NCBI GenBank assembly: GCA_017860085.1 | Contig: JAFNAJ010000279.1 | Coordinates: forward strand, 1-6,358 | Reading direction: 5' to 3' | Origin: Acidobacteriota bacterium | Lineage (GTDB): Bacteria; Acidobacteriota; Vicinamibacteria; Vicinamibacterales; JAFNAJ01 | DNA: 6,358 bases | Shown: positions 6,109 through 6,358 of the stretch, in pieces | Layout: every line of letters begins with the position of its first letter | Numbering within the stretch: the first letter of the stretch is position 1 | The notes under the pieces: generated by a model | Databases searched by the model: none | The model's input: the letters and a program-made list of their open reading frames with translations, nothing else | Told to the model about the DNA's origin: nothing | Program-made: the position numbers and the translations under genes

Positions 6109-6347
6109 CGGTCCCAGTCCTCGTCGTCCCCGCCTTCGTCTTCGTCGTCGCTGACCTCTTCGTCCTCCTCCTCGAGCTCTTCCTCGTCCTCGTCGTCATC
6201 CTCGTCGCTGACGACCTCGACCTCGAGCGGCGACAAGCCTACGATGTGGAGGTTGGAGCCGCACTCCGGGCAGCTGATGACGTCGCCCTTGTCGGCGTCG
6301 AATTCGTCGACATCGAGTTCGGCATCACATTCGGGACACAGGGCCAT
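6105..6347 (-). CDS. LysW-like small zinc-ribbon protein with long acidic tail
   Basis: An 80-residue protein whose first 46 residues match the amino-group carrier LysW in layout: CPEC (4-7) and CPEC (26-29) as a four-cysteine zinc ribbon, then GSNLHIVGLSPLEVEVV. LysW is usually about 54 residues and ends EDWGE, its terminal Glu side chain being amidated to alpha-aminoadipate or glutamate while lysine or arginine is made. This protein has a further run of Asp/Glu from about 48 to 79 and ends DEDWDR: the EDW is kept, but the terminal Glu is replaced by Asp-Arg. It is therefore a LysW homolog of doubtful carrier function, and I give no gene symbol. The start ATG 6347 has GGAG 7 nt upstream at the very window edge (6355-6358). 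The stop overlaps the larE GTG start, so the two are probably coupled. Partners such as lysX, lysZ, lysY, lysJ or lysK are not visible here. A role as an acidic, zinc-binding accessory protein is equally possible. Confidence 0.78.
   Translation of the reverse strand: MALCPECDAELDVDEFDADKGDVISCPECGSNLHIVGLSPLEVEVVSDEDDDEDEEELEEEDEEVSDDEDEGGDDEDWDR
6118..6122 (-). promoter_or_regulatory. Ribosome binding site supporting the larE GTG start
   Basis: GAGGA on the minus strand lies in the last codons of the LysW-like gene, 9 nt before GTG 6108. No ATG is available near the expected LarE N-terminus, so this site together with the GTGA overlap decides the start. The surrounding sequence is a GAG/GAC repeat encoding the acidic tail, so GAGGA also occurs there by composition and the support is moderate. 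Confidence 0.5.
6118..6204. repeat. Low-complexity GAC/GAG codon tract
   Basis: The acidic tail of the LysW-like protein is encoded by an imperfect run of Asp (GAC/GAT) and Glu (GAG) codons, seen on the plus strand as repeated gtc/ctc/cct triplets such as cctcgtcgtc. Trinucleotide-like tracts of this kind can change length by slippage, so tail length may vary between strains. Confidence 0.6.
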
Positions 6348-6358
6348 GACAATGCTCC

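Noticed and set aside
6118..6230. CRISPR-like or tandem repeat array in the GAC/GAG tract
   Set aside because: The triplet repetition follows the acidic coding sequence, with no spacers and no repeat unit of CRISPR length.

Overview
The window is GC-rich and densely coded, with no gene-free stretch longer than about 50 bases. It holds two convergent gene groups. The small LysW-like zinc-ribbon protein, the Pal protein with a CxxxxxSCWxxNRR-type C-terminus, and the large GT-C membrane protein with an 'EDIDSVNFAL...HQPHPPGYP' start resemble what I recall from Acidobacteriota, perhaps the Vicinamibacteria. That placement is pattern memory, not a search. Pal also indicates an outer membrane.

Left arm (1-2279, plus strand): the end of a pyrimidine biosynthesis operon. 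It runs from pyrK (electron-transfer subunit, 5' end outside the window) to pyrD (class 1B dihydroorotate dehydrogenase) and pyrF (OMP decarboxylase). pyrK and pyrD overlap by 14 nt, and pyrD and pyrF overlap by ATGA. Together they cover two late steps of UMP synthesis, dihydroorotate to orotate and OMP to UMP. pyrF is broken: about 100 nt encoding one strand and neighbouring helices of its TIM barrel are missing at about 2076-2078, and the downstream part is out of frame. Either the gene is recently inactivated or the sequence/assembly is wrong there.

Junction (2269-2288): a perfect 8-bp stem with a 4-nt loop lies exactly between the two convergent groups. The remnant pyrF stop codon is in the loop and the pal stop codon directly abuts the other arm. 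It may be a bidirectional terminator or a REP-like palindrome.

Right arm (2289-6347, minus strand): four genes read leftwards. They are a LysW-like zinc-ribbon protein with a long acidic tail, larE (sulfur transferase of nickel-pincer nucleotide synthesis), a 776-residue GT-C-type membrane glycosyltransferase-like protein, and pal (peptidoglycan-associated lipoprotein). The first three are joined by GTGA and TGATG stop/start overlaps and are probably translationally coupled. pal follows after 50 nt with its own strong ribosome binding site. No lar, tol or lys partner genes are visible in the window.

The items most worth a second look are the internal deletion in pyrF, and the LysW-like protein that lacks the canonical C-terminal Glu yet is coupled to a three-cysteine LarE. 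I see no CRISPR array, tRNA, rRNA, insertion sequence or phage gene.
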